From: CAYQTL01 sp964420405
Lineage (GTDB): Bacteria > Acidobacteriota > Thermoanaerobaculia > Thermoanaerobaculales > Sulfomarinibacteraceae
Direction: 5' to 3'
NCBI GenBank assembly: GCA_964420405.1
Contig: CAYQTL010000100.1
Coordinates: 1 to 12,573, forward strand
Length of the DNA: 12,573 nucleotides
The first letter of the stretch is position 1. The number at the start of each line of letters is the position of its first letter. Positions 1-6,781 of this stretch are shown here, in pieces. The notes below the pieces were generated by a model. That model was not told where the DNA came from and did not search any database. It saw nothing but the letters and a program-made list of their open reading frames with translations. Position numbers and translations under genes: made by a program.

Positions 1-1
1 G

Positions 2-334
2 AACATCCTCGCGGGAGCGAGGTACGTGGACCATCTGCGGAGGGAGTACTTCGCCGACCCGGCGATCGAACCGCAGGACCGCCTCGACCTGGCGTGGGCG
101 GCCTACAACGCCGGACCGAGCCGGGTCCGGCGCCTCCAGCGTGAGGCCGCGGAGCTGGGCCTCGACCCGCATCGGTGGTTCGACCACGTCGAGCAGGTCG
201 CCGCGCGGCGGGTCGGAGCGGAGCCGGTGGACTATGTGCGGGACGTCAACCGGTACTACGTCGCGTTCAGCCTCGCGCTCGAGGGCGACGTCTCGCGGCG
301 CGACTCGCTGCGGCGCCTGGCCGGAACGCCCTGA
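2..334 (+). CDS. MltF-like lytic transglycosylase, C-terminal part (5' end outside window)
   Basis: This is the end of a soluble or membrane-bound lytic murein transglycosylase, which cleaves peptidoglycan glycan strands in the periplasm to give 1,6-anhydromuramoyl ends. The frame is open from base 2 and reads NILAGARYVDHLRREYF, then AWAAYNAGPSRV and later RWFDHVEQVAARRVG and YVRDVNRYYVAF. The AAYNAGP stretch is the hallmark of the C-terminal half of the SLT (family 1) lysozyme-like fold. The order of motifs, with a late YV.(D/N)V..YYVAF segment, fits the MltF branch. The catalytic Glu and the first SLT motif (ES) would lie upstream, outside the window. A GTG at 26 is internal to the conserved domain and is not a real start. 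The gene ends at a TGA (332-334) followed immediately by a hairpin. The family is fairly certain; the exact subfamily is less so. Confidence 0.85.
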   Translation, partial: NILAGARYVDHLRREYFADPAIEPQDRLDLAWAAYNAGPSRVRRLQREAAELGLDPHRWFDHVEQVAARRVGAEPVDYVRDVNRYYVAFSLALEGDVSRRDSLRRLAGTP

Positions 335-336
335 GG

Positions 337-363
337 TCGCCTGCAGCCACCTCCGGCAGGCGA
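337..363 (+). terminator. putative hairpin terminator after the transglycosylase
   Basis: TCGCCTGC (337-344) and GCAGGCGA (356-363) form a perfect 8-bp stem with an 11-nt loop, starting 3 nt after the stop codon. No T-tract follows, so it would be a weak or Rho-assisted terminator, or an mRNA 3'-end stabiliser. Confidence 0.45.
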
Positions 364-426
364 ACCGGTCTGAGGCGGGGGCGCCAACGATCTGGAAGGG
401 GCGGAGGAGGCCAGGCGTTGAGGAGT

Positions 427-520
427 GGGAGACGGAGACTCCCGGAGCCGTCGTTTCAGCGACAGTTTCTGCGACGGAGACGCAGAACCAGTGAGAACCT
501 CTCCGGACGCCTGGATGGAG
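427..520 (+). promoter_or_regulatory. structured leader with twin ACGGAGA-loop hairpins upstream of the dioxygenase operon
   Basis: Hairpin A is GGGAG-ACGGAGA-CTCCC (427-443, 5-bp stem). Hairpin B is TTCTGCG-ACGGAGA-CGCAGAA (467-487, 7-bp stem). Both expose the same seven-base loop. A third, weaker pairing, CTCC (501-504) with GGAG (517-520), would cover the likely ribosome binding site of the dioxygenase at 524. The loop contains ANGGA, the core of sites bound by the translational repressor CsrA/RsmA. Hairpin B also overlaps an imperfect 12-nt tandem repeat (454-465 and 466-477, 10 of 12 identical), so a protein-binding DNA operator is an alternative reading. The structures are seen directly; the regulatory role is inferred. 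Confidence 0.4.
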
Positions 521-523
521 CCC

Positions 524-1492
524 ATGACCTCACCGATCCTCGGCCTGCACCACGTCACCGCCATCGCGGGAGAACCCCAGCGCAACGTGGATTTCTACGC
601 CGGCACGCTGGGCCTGCGCCTGATCAAGAAGACGGTGAACTTCGACGATCCGACGACCTATCACCTGTACTACGGCGACGGCCTGGGACGCCCCGGGACG
701 ATCATGACCTTCTTCCCGTGGGTCGGCGTCCGCGGCGGGATCCTCGGCTCCGGCCAGACGCGGACCACGTCGTTCTCCGTGCCGGATGGCTCGCTCGGCT
801 ACTGGCGGTCGCGGCTCGAGGAGTCGCTCGTCCGAACGGAAGAGGTCGAGCGGTTCGGCGTGCCGGGCCTCGCGTTCGCCGATCCCGACGGGCTCCGCCT
901 GGAGCTGCTGGCCGACGCCCGGGAAGGAGACGGGCGCCCGCCGTGGGAGGGGTCGCCGGTTCCGACCCGGTTCGGTATCCACGGCTTCGACGGGGTGACC
1001 TTCCTGCTCCGAGGCGGCGCTGCGACGGAGACGCTCCTGGTCGAGGTGATGGGCTTCCGCCGGCTGGCGGAGGACGGTCCGCGGGTCCGGTACGAGGTCG
1101 GCGACGGCGGGTCCGGGACGTTCGTGGACCTGCTGCACGACCCTGCCGCCGGCCCCGGTCGGGTGGCTGGAGGTTCCGTCCACCACGTCGCGTTCCGGGT
1201 CGCCGACGACGGCGCCCAGCTCGCGTGGCTCGAGCGCCTGCTCGCGGCCGGCCATCCCACCACCGAGGTGCGGGACCGGCAGTACTTCCGGTCGATCTAC
1301 TTCCGCGAGCCCGGTGGCGTGCTGTTCGAGCTCGCGACGGACGGGCCCGGCTTCGAGGTGGACGAGCCGGCGGAGAAGCTGGGCTCGGGGCTGCGGCTGC
1401 CGCCGTGGCTGGAGGACGGTCGCGCCCGGATCGAGGCGGTGCTGCCGACGATCGAGGCGCCCGCGGCCCGGAAGCCCGGCGAGGCTGCGTGA
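524..1492 (+). CDS. ring-cleaving dioxygenase, VOC/glyoxalase superfamily (MhqO/PcpA-like)
   Basis: A 322-residue protein with two glyoxalase/bleomycin-resistance (VOC) modules, about residues 1-140 and 150-300. This is the usual size for Fe(II) ring-cleaving dioxygenases that open hydroquinone or catechol rings. The N-terminus LGLHHVTAI holds the first metal His (H9/H10), VHHVAFRV the second (H220/H221), and GGVLFELATD the Glu ligand (E269); the spacing fits the PcpA/MhqO/YkcA group. NVDFYAGTLGLRLIKKTVNFDD is typical of that group. The start at ATG 524 puts the conserved LGLHHVT near the N-terminus as usual; an in-frame ATG at 515 adds only MEP, and the frame stays open further upstream without conserved sequence. 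A GGAG lies 3 nt before 524. Its stop overlaps the next start by 4 nt (GTGA), indicating an operon. It probably acts in the cytoplasm on quinol-type compounds; the substrate cannot be read from sequence. Confidence 0.88.
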   Translation: MTSPILGLHHVTAIAGEPQRNVDFYAGTLGLRLIKKTVNFDDPTTYHLYYGDGLGRPGTIMTFFPWVGVRGGILGSGQTRTTSFSVPDGSLGYWRSRLEESLVRTEEVERFGVPGLAFADPDGLRLELLADAREGDGRPPWEGSPVPTRFGIHGFDGVTFLLRGGAATETLLVEVMGFRRLAEDGPRVRYEVGDGGSGTFVDLLHDPAAGPGRVAGGSVHHVAFRVADDGAQLAWLERLLAAGHPTTEVRDRQYFRSIYFREPGGVLFELATDGPGFEVDEPAEKLGSGLRLPPWLEDGRARIEAVLPTIEAPAARKPGEAA

Positions 1493-2169
1493 GCCCGCGA
1501 CCCGACGCGTCCGAGCACGTCCACGCGGACGGCAGGATCGCTCGGGCCGGCGCCGCCCCGGTCCCGGGCGGCCGGGCGGTGATCCTCGTGCACGGACGGG
1601 GGGCCTCTCCGGAGTCGATCCTGAGCCTTTCGGAGGACCTCCCCGGCGAGCTCGGCTTCGCGTTCGTCGCCCCGGGCGCGTCGGAGACCTCTGCGGATCC
1701 GCGGAGCTGGTACCCGCTCAGCTTCCTCGCGCCGGTGGAGCACAACGAGCCTGCCCTGTCGTCTGCACTCGCCCGGATCGGGGAGGTGGTGGCGGATCTG
1801 GCGCGGGACGGCATCGTCTCCGAGAGCATCATCCTGCTCGGCTTCTCCCAGGGAGCGTGCCTGTGTGCCGAGTACGCGGCGCGCAGTGGGCGGCGTTGGG
1901 GTGGTATCGCGATCCTCACCGGAGGCCTGGTCGGGGACGAGCTCGCGACCCGCGAGTACGCCGGCGATCTCGCAGGCACACCGGCGTTTCTCGGTACGTC
2001 CGACCGGGACCCGCACGTCCCGCTGTGGCGCGTCGAGGAAACGGCCGAGGTGCTGCGTCAGCTCGGCGCTGCGGTCGAAATGCGGGTCTATCCCCTGCTG
2101 CCGCACACGATCGTGCGCGACGAGCTGGAGTGGGTCGCGGCGACGATGCGGGACCTCGCCTCCCGCTGA
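1489..2169 (+). CDS. phospholipase/carboxylesterase-family alpha/beta hydrolase (MhqD/YpfH-like)
   Basis: A 226-residue single-domain alpha/beta hydrolase of the COG0400 type. VILVHGRGASPESIL gives the HG oxyanion loop, LLGFSQGA the nucleophile elbow (S120), GTSDRDPHVP the acid (D174) and LLPHTIV the catalytic His (H206), so the triad is complete. There is no signal peptide, so it is cytoplasmic. The GTG start at 1489 overlaps the dioxygenase stop as GTGA, implying translational coupling; the open frame upstream of it overlaps the dioxygenase and is not conserved. In Bacillus subtilis, members of the same two families occur together in the mhq operons induced by methylhydroquinone and catechol. 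By analogy this pair probably detoxifies quinones or quinols, or their thiol adducts. The family is secure; the substrate is inference. Confidence 0.87.
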   Translation: MSPRPDASEHVHADGRIARAGAAPVPGGRAVILVHGRGASPESILSLSEDLPGELGFAFVAPGASETSADPRSWYPLSFLAPVEHNEPALSSALARIGEVVADLARDGIVSESIILLGFSQGACLCAEYAARSGRRWGGIAILTGGLVGDELATREYAGDLAGTPAFLGTSDRDPHVPLWRVEETAEVLRQLGAAVEMRVYPLLPHTIVRDELEWVAATMRDLASR

Positions 2170-2230
2170 GCGGCGCGGCTCACGCGGAACGGGCGCACCT
2201 CGGCCGCGGTTGACCTCGGTGGAGGTTTGG

Positions 2231-2551
2231 ATGAGACATGCGCGGATGGGCGCGTGCGCCGTGGTCGTGGCCCTGCTCGCCGTCGCCGGGTGCGCGCAGC
2301 GACCGGGTGACGGGCTGTCCGAGCCCGCCGGCGCCGGCCGGGACGAGGTGACGGTCACCGGTCGACTGACGGACGAAGGAGTCGAGTGCCAGGCGCTGCG
2401 GGGCGACGACGGCGAGCTGTACACCCTCACCGGCGAGCTCGGCGGCGCCGTCGTGGGCGACCGCGTTCGGGTCTCGGGCGTCCCGGCCGGGATGTCGTTC
2501 TGCATGCAGGGAACGACCCTCGAGGTCCGCGAGATCGAGCGCCTCGACTGA
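2231..2551 (+). CDS. small lipoprotein, DUF5818-like
   Basis: A 106-residue predicted lipoprotein. A basic N-terminus (MRHAR) and a hydrophobic segment are followed by the lipobox LAVAGC, with lipidated Cys at residue 21; Ala at +2 would favour the outer membrane by E. coli rules. The mature part reads TVTGRLTDEGVECQALRGDDG, then ELYTLTG, GDRVRVSGV and SFCMQGTTLEV. This pattern resembles DUF5818 proteins: a small, probably OB-like beta barrel with two conserved Cys (VEC and SFC) that could form a disulfide. A strong ribosome binding site, GGAGG (2221-2225), lies 5 nt before the ATG. It sits 61 nt after the esterase and could be cotranscribed with it. No function is known for the family. Confidence 0.8.
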   Translation: MRHARMGACAVVVALLAVAGCAQRPGDGLSEPAGAGRDEVTVTGRLTDEGVECQALRGDDGELYTLTGELGGAVVGDRVRVSGVPAGMSFCMQGTTLEVREIERLD

Positions 2552-2559
2552 GCTCCCGT

Positions 2560-2634
2560 ATGTCGCTGGGGGCGTTCTTCTCGGCGATGGAGATCATCCC
2601 CCTGCTGGTGCTGTCCTATCAGGCGTGGCGCGGG
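2560..2634 (+). pseudogene. NorB-like fragment (nitric oxide reductase large subunit remnant)
   Basis: From ATG 2560 the translation MSLGAFFSAMEIIPLLVLSY followed by QAW closely resembles a transmembrane segment of the NorB/qNor family, where the pattern (A)LGA.FSA(L/M)E(V/I)(V/I)PL.L...AW is conserved in the C-terminal third of the protein. The similarity begins right at this ATG, 8 nt after the lipoprotein stop, and fades after about 25 residues into low-complexity Arg/Pro/Ala sequence. The frame stays open to 2841, overlapping the next gene. There is no good ribosome binding site and no continuation in another frame that I could recognise. The simplest reading is a decayed leftover of a nor gene. 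A short real membrane peptide is possible. Similarity is judged from memory of the family, not from an alignment. Confidence 0.4.
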
Positions 2635-2792
2635 TCACACCACGGCCCGCTCCGCCGTCCCGAGGGGTTGCGCCGTGAGTCCCCGACGGGCAGTGTGGGT
2701 GCCGCGCCGGAGGCCGCACCACCCTCCGCGGCCGGTGCGGCGCGCCGGACCCCCGCCTCGTGTGCGCGCGAGGCCGGGATCCTGGAGGACGG

Positions 2793-4031
2793 ATGTCCGC
2801 TTCCCATCACCGCGGCGGCCGGCGGTCGCTGCGAGCCCTGACGGCGTGTCTGCTCGCGTCACTCGGAGTGGGCGGAGCACCGCGCGTCGCCGGTTCGTCG
2901 GCCTGCCGGCCCGAACCGATGACGCTGCTCGACTCCACGACGGGGTCGATCAGCACGTGGTCGACGTGCGACTGCCTCGACCACCCCAGCTGCCAGCGCC
3001 CCCGGGTGGTGCGGGTGATCCGATGGCGTGGCGTCCCGTACCTTCTGGTGGGGCGCGACCGCAGCGTGTGGTACGCCTCGTTGGAGGATGCGGCGCAGCC
3101 CGGGATGCTGCACGGTGTGAGCGTCGGCATCTCCGAGGTGGGCGACGACGAGGCGACGATCCGCAACGTGGTGGCGTGCGACGACTGCCGGGTGGCGCTG
3201 CTCGCCGGTCGTGCCGACTCCGCCTTGTGGCAGTGGGCCGACGACGACCCGCTCGGAACAGAGGTCGGGACGGCGTGGGAACGGACCCGCGGCGTGGACG
3301 GCGGGTTCAGCTGGACCGAAGGCGGCGAGCAGTACCTCGTCACCGGTGTGCTCGCGTCCGACGTGGCCGGCTGCTACCCGTCGGCGACCACCACGGCGCC
3401 GGTGGTGTACCGCGTGTCGGCCGGCTCCTTCGGGCCGACGTGGCAGCGGATCGGCTGCGCCGACGCGGGCGGTCGGGGATGGCGGGTGTTCGACGGTGAG
3501 CGCGTCGGCGGAGAGCTGTGGCTGCGGTCCACCGGCGGGCTGGTCTACCGGTTCGAGCTGGCGGGCGGAGGTGGGCTGCGGTACGTCGGACCGGACCCGA
3601 TCCGCGGCGCGCGGGAGGGCTTCGACGTCGAAGGCGGGGTGGTGGCCGCGGTGTCGCCGTCCGGCGCCGAGCCCGTGAAGCTGGCGGCCGCGGACTCGCC
3701 GGATGTTGCGGTCGGCGCGCTTCCGGGCACCGTCGGCCACCAGGTGCTCGCCCTCGGGCACGGTGGACTGCTGTCCAGCGGACCCGGTGGAGGTGCGCTG
3801 CACCGGCTCGCCGGGCTCGAGAGGTTGGCGGAGATCCCGAACCGGATCTCGGCGACCTGCGAGGTCACAACGTCGGTGGCGTTCCACCCGTCCGAGCCGG
3901 TCGCCTACCTCGCCCGGATCGCGACGCTGCAGGCCGTGGATCTTGGCGGGTGCCTCGAGGATCCGCCGGTGCCGCTGTTCGCCGACGGGTTCGACTCCGG
4001 CGATCTCGCAGCGTGGAGCGGTGGGAGCTGA
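2793..4031 (+). CDS. secreted Cys-rich protein of unknown function with C-terminal DGFDSGD tag
   Basis: A 412-residue protein I do not recognise as a whole. The start ATG 2793 follows a GGAGG (2784-2788) and begins a Sec-type signal peptide (basic MSASHHRGGRRSLR, then a hydrophobic stretch, with cleavage likely near SSA, about residue 38). An in-frame ATG at 2760 would bury this signal and is not used. The mature part has 10 Cys, an even number consistent with disulfides, including STCDC and ACDDC. Repeated short strands such as RDRSVWYASLEDA and DSALWQWADD suggest an all-beta, possibly propeller-like fold. It ends PLFADGFDSGDLAAWSGGS; the same kind of tag occurs in the proteins at 5509 and 8712. 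It is convergent with the SGNH hydrolase, with only 15 nt between the stops. Secretion is well supported; function is unknown. Confidence 0.8.
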   Translation: MSASHHRGGRRSLRALTACLLASLGVGGAPRVAGSSACRPEPMTLLDSTTGSISTWSTCDCLDHPSCQRPRVVRVIRWRGVPYLLVGRDRSVWYASLEDAAQPGMLHGVSVGISEVGDDEATIRNVVACDDCRVALLAGRADSALWQWADDDPLGTEVGTAWERTRGVDGGFSWTEGGEQYLVTGVLASDVAGCYPSATTTAPVVYRVSAGSFGPTWQRIGCADAGGRGWRVFDGERVGGELWLRSTGGLVYRFELAGGGGLRYVGPDPIRGAREGFDVEGGVVAAVSPSGAEPVKLAAADSPDVAVGALPGTVGHQVLALGHGGLLSSGPGGGALHRLAGLERLAEIPNRISATCEVTTSVAFHPSEPVAYLARIATLQAVDLGGCLEDPPVPLFADGFDSGDLAAWSGGS

Positions 4032-4046
4032 TCCCGCGGGCCGTCC

Positions 4047-5318
4047 TCAGGAGCCCGTCGCCGAGCTGCGATCTCCCCCGGAGGAGAGGACCTTGGCGAG
4101 GAAGGCGGCGAGTCGGCGGTGGCCGATCTCCGTGAAGTGGCCGTCGTGCGGAAGGAAGAGCTCGTCGCCGCCTGTGAACAGGTGCTCGGTGTCGATCATC
4201 TCGACGCCGTTGGCGGTGGCCCAGCGCGACAGGTCGTCCCGCATCCGCTGCTGGGCGACCAGCTCGAGGGGGCCCCGCTCCTCCTTGTGGAGGAAGAGGT
4301 GGACCAGCACGAGGCGAGTGCCCCGCGCCTCGCAGCGACGCGACAGGTCGCTGAGGATGCGGGTGGTGTAGCGCGCGACCGGGCGGTACCTCTCCTCGGA
4401 GAAGAACGGGGCGAGGCTGCTGTCCGGGGGCAGCCGCCGCGGGTCGGGGATGGCCCGGGGCACCGGGTGGTGCGGGAGGGTCGTCGCGACCGGACCGCGG
4501 TCCGCGGTGGAGGCGCGGGCGGGGCCGGCGGCCGGCTCGCGTCCAGCAGGGGGTTTTGGACGAGCGGGTCGGTTGGCGTAGGCGTCTGTTCGGGGGCCTT
4601 CCTGGTGCCACTTGAAGGCGAGCCGGGTCGTCGCGAGCCGGAAGAGCGCGCGCTCGAGCAGCGGATCCCACCGGTTCTGCAGCTTCGAGACCTCGCCGGC
4701 GATGGTGCGGTAGTCGTAGCGCTCGAGCTCCGGCGGGTCGGCGATCTCCTCCGGGCGGCGCTTCTTCTCGAGGTCCCGGACGTCGTTCAGGAACACGAAG
4801 AGCACCACGGTCTTCGGTCGGAGGACGTCCGCCAGGAGGCGGTAGGTGACGTACTCCTCGTAGAGGCAGTGGGCCTGCTGCGCCGCGTTGTAGGCCGGGA
4901 CGGCGTGGTCGCGGCGGAGGAAGTGGCTGACGGTCTGGTGCTCCTCGACGCCGTGGCCGTAGATCAGCGAGTCCCCGAGCAGCAGGACGTCGCGACGCTC
5001 GAGATCGGGCGGGTTGCGGTATCCGAGGCCGTCGGTCGCATGGTGCCACCAGTAGCCGTGCGAGAAGGTTCGGATGGAGTGGTTCGCGCGCATGAAGTGC
5101 ATGCGGGTCGTGGGCTCGTGGACGTACATGCCGCCGGGGAGCGTGTCGTACCGGCAGAAGGCGAGCGTCTGCAGCGGCAGGTCGAGACGGGACCCGAACC
5201 CGAGCAGTGCGGCCTCGGCCGCCAGGAGACCGGTGAGCAGCCCGAGCAGGACGGCTGCGCACCGCAGGGCGATCCGGCGGGAGCGTCGGCGCCGCGCCGG
5301 GGGACGTGGGGCGTTCAT
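4047..5318 (-). CDS. membrane-anchored SGNH/GDSL-type hydrolase
   Basis: A 423-residue protein. After a very basic N-terminus (RRRRSRR) comes one hydrophobic segment (about residues 15-42), so it is probably anchored in the inner membrane with the catalytic part in the periplasm. VLLLGDSLIYGHGV carries the nucleophile (S117 in GDS), VLFVFLNDV an Asn-containing oxyanion block, and HDGHFTEIGHRRLA the C-terminal Asp/His pair (D392, H394), the SGNH pattern. Such enzymes remove or transfer acyl groups on polysaccharides or lipids; the substrate cannot be told here. A Pro/Arg/Ala-rich stretch (about residues 240-295) splits the catalytic domain between the nucleophile and the Asp/His end and looks like a disordered insert. 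The start at 5318 is supported by a GAGGAGAG ribosome binding site just upstream; a longer N-terminal extension is open but unsupported. It is divergent from the propeller gene at 5509. Confidence 0.8.
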   Translation of the reverse strand: MNAPRPPARRRRSRRIALRCAAVLLGLLTGLLAAEAALLGFGSRLDLPLQTLAFCRYDTLPGGMYVHEPTTRMHFMRANHSIRTFSHGYWWHHATDGLGYRNPPDLERRDVLLLGDSLIYGHGVEEHQTVSHFLRRDHAVPAYNAAQQAHCLYEEYVTYRLLADVLRPKTVVLFVFLNDVRDLEKKRRPEEIADPPELERYDYRTIAGEVSKLQNRWDPLLERALFRLATTRLAFKWHQEGPRTDAYANRPARPKPPAGREPAAGPARASTADRGPVATTLPHHPVPRAIPDPRRLPPDSSLAPFFSEERYRPVARYTTRILSDLSRRCEARGTRLVLVHLFLHKEERGPLELVAQQRMRDDLSRWATANGVEMIDTEHLFTGGDELFLPHDGHFTEIGHRRLAAFLAKVLSSGGDRSSATGS

Positions 5319-5457
5319 GGGATCTCTCCTCGAGGGTGCGTCGGCGACGGAGACGGCATGGTGCTGCGGGCCCACTCCACAGTACGTCCGGGGAGGCCGG
5401 CCCGTCTATGCCCTTCCCGGGGGGAAGGTTGCCGCGGCGTCGCGGGTTCGCAGTGTT

Positions 5458-5463
5458 TATACT
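5458..5463 (+). promoter_or_regulatory. candidate -10 box (TATACT) for the propeller gene
   Basis: TATACT (5458-5463) lies in an unusually AT-rich spot of the 190-nt divergent intergenic region, 45 nt before the ATG at 5509. A TTGCCG at 5429-5434 is -35-like, but the 23-nt gap is too long, so only the -10 match is offered. CAGT and ACTG flank it (5451-5464) as a short dyad that could serve an operator. I see no convincing promoter for the SGNH gene on the other strand. Confidence 0.3.
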
Positions 5464-5508
5464 GGGTCTCTGTATCCATCAAGAAACACGACGCCATCGG
5501 AGGACGAC

Positions 5509-6732
5509 ATGACGCGACGGAGCGCCGCCCGCCGGACCTTCCCCCATGGACTCGCCACCGCGCTCGCATGCCTCGCGGCGATCGCGGCTCCTGCAGTCGC
5601 GACATCCGAGCCGCTGATCGTGTCGACCCAGGGGGACGCGAACCAGGTGATCCTCTTCCCGACCCCGGCCACGGGCCTGCCGGCCCCTGCCTCGTCGGGG
5701 GTCGTGATGCCACCCGGGACCTTCCCGCACGGCCTCGCCTTCGGCGCGCCGGACCGGGCGCTGGTGGCCAACGTCAGCCAGTCGGAGGTGGTGGCGTTCG
5801 ACCCGTCGACCGGCACCGTGCTGAACGAGATCGACGTGTCGCCGTCCTACGCCGGCGGAACCGTCGCGATCGCGCCCGGAGGGGACTTCGCGTTGGTGGC
5901 GGGCGAGCGGGGCACCGCCTACGGCGGCACGCCGCAGACGGTGCTCGTCACGATCGAGGACCCGTTCGGCCCGCTGCCGACGACCACCACCGTCAACCTG
6001 CCCCACGACCAGATCGTCGAGGACTACCAGACCCGGGGGATCGTCTTCAGCGACACGGGCAGGGCGTTCGTGGCGACGCAGCACAAGGACTTCAACGCCG
6101 CCGCTCCGGCCGCCACCCCCAACACGTCCTACGTCCACGTACTCGACCCGCCCTACACCTCGATCGCCTTCTCGATGCCGATCCCGGTCGACGAGGACCG
6201 GCGGGAGGTGGCCGAGGGGATCGCGCTCACACCGGACGAGAGCCAGCTCCTGGTGGCCAGCAACGGCGACGTCGTGTGGGTGATCGACGCGCCGTTCTCG
6301 GCCAGCCCGAGCGTGCAGACGCTGTCGGCGCCGGGACTGTTCCTGTGCACGATCGGCCTGGACGTCACGCCCGACCAGCAGCGGGCGATCGTCGCGGACT
6401 GCGGCGACCGGATCCTGGTGGTCTCGGCGCCGTTCGGAGCGAGCTCCACGGTCGAGCAGCTCTCCGTGCCGCCCGCCGCGACCGGCGCCCAGCTGGAGCA
6501 CGTCACCATCAGCGCCGACGGCCAGCTGGCGGTGGTGTCCGGAGGAAGCACCGGACAGGCGCTCCCGATGATCGTGATCGAGGCGCCGTTCACGCCGGCG
6601 GGCGCGACTCTGCACGCGGTCACGGCCGGCTCGGGGCGGGGGGCCGGCGCGGCCGAGTTCGTGAGCCTCCGCATCTTCGGGGACGGGTTCGAGACCGGCG
6701 ACGTGTCCCGGTTCTCGGCCTCCGTGCCCTGA
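5509..6732 (+). CDS. secreted beta-propeller-like (YVTN-type) protein with C-terminal DGFETGD tag
   Basis: A 407-residue exported protein. ATG 5509 follows GGAGG (5499-5503) and begins a signal peptide (MTRRSAARRTF, then a hydrophobic core, with cleavage near AVA-TS, about residue 31). The mature part shows recurrent blade-like units with phrases such as GGTVAIAPGGDFALVAG, GIALTPDESQLLVASNGD and GLDVTPDQQRAIVADCGD, the pattern of YVTN/lactonase-like propellers. A second motif, (V/I)xx(A/P)PF or PY, recurs near residues 149, 211, 258, 304 and 356 (IEDPF, LDPPY, IDAPF, VSAPF, IEAPF). I see no clear lactonase active site, so a binding or structural role is as likely as an enzymatic one. The C-terminus IFGDGFETGDVSRFSASVP matches the tag of the protein at 2793. 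The fold call is moderately sure; the function is unknown. Confidence 0.8.
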   Translation: MTRRSAARRTFPHGLATALACLAAIAAPAVATSEPLIVSTQGDANQVILFPTPATGLPAPASSGVVMPPGTFPHGLAFGAPDRALVANVSQSEVVAFDPSTGTVLNEIDVSPSYAGGTVAIAPGGDFALVAGERGTAYGGTPQTVLVTIEDPFGPLPTTTTVNLPHDQIVEDYQTRGIVFSDTGRAFVATQHKDFNAAAPAATPNTSYVHVLDPPYTSIAFSMPIPVDEDRREVAEGIALTPDESQLLVASNGDVVWVIDAPFSASPSVQTLSAPGLFLCTIGLDVTPDQQRAIVADCGDRILVVSAPFGASSTVEQLSVPPAATGAQLEHVTISADGQLAVVSGGSTGQALPMIVIEAPFTPAGATLHAVTAGSGRGAGAAEFVSLRIFGDGFETGDVSRFSASVP

Positions 6733-6744
6733 ACGGCAGCCGCT

Positions 6745-6781
6745 CCGCGGGTCGCGCCGGCGGCGGGGAGTGGGCCCGCGG
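6745..6781 (+). terminator. putative hairpin terminator after the propeller gene
   Basis: CCGCGGG (6745-6751) pairs with CCCGCGG (6775-6781) across a 23-nt GC-rich loop, 12 nt after the stop codon. There is no T-tract; a TTT follows only at about 6824. In DNA this GC-rich, chance pairing is likely, so the call is weak. Confidence 0.3.

Noticed and set aside
175..1488. Long upstream extension of the esterase reading frame through the dioxygenase
   Set aside because: The conserved alpha/beta hydrolase begins only after the GTG at 1489; upstream residues are Arg-rich shadow of the dioxygenase.
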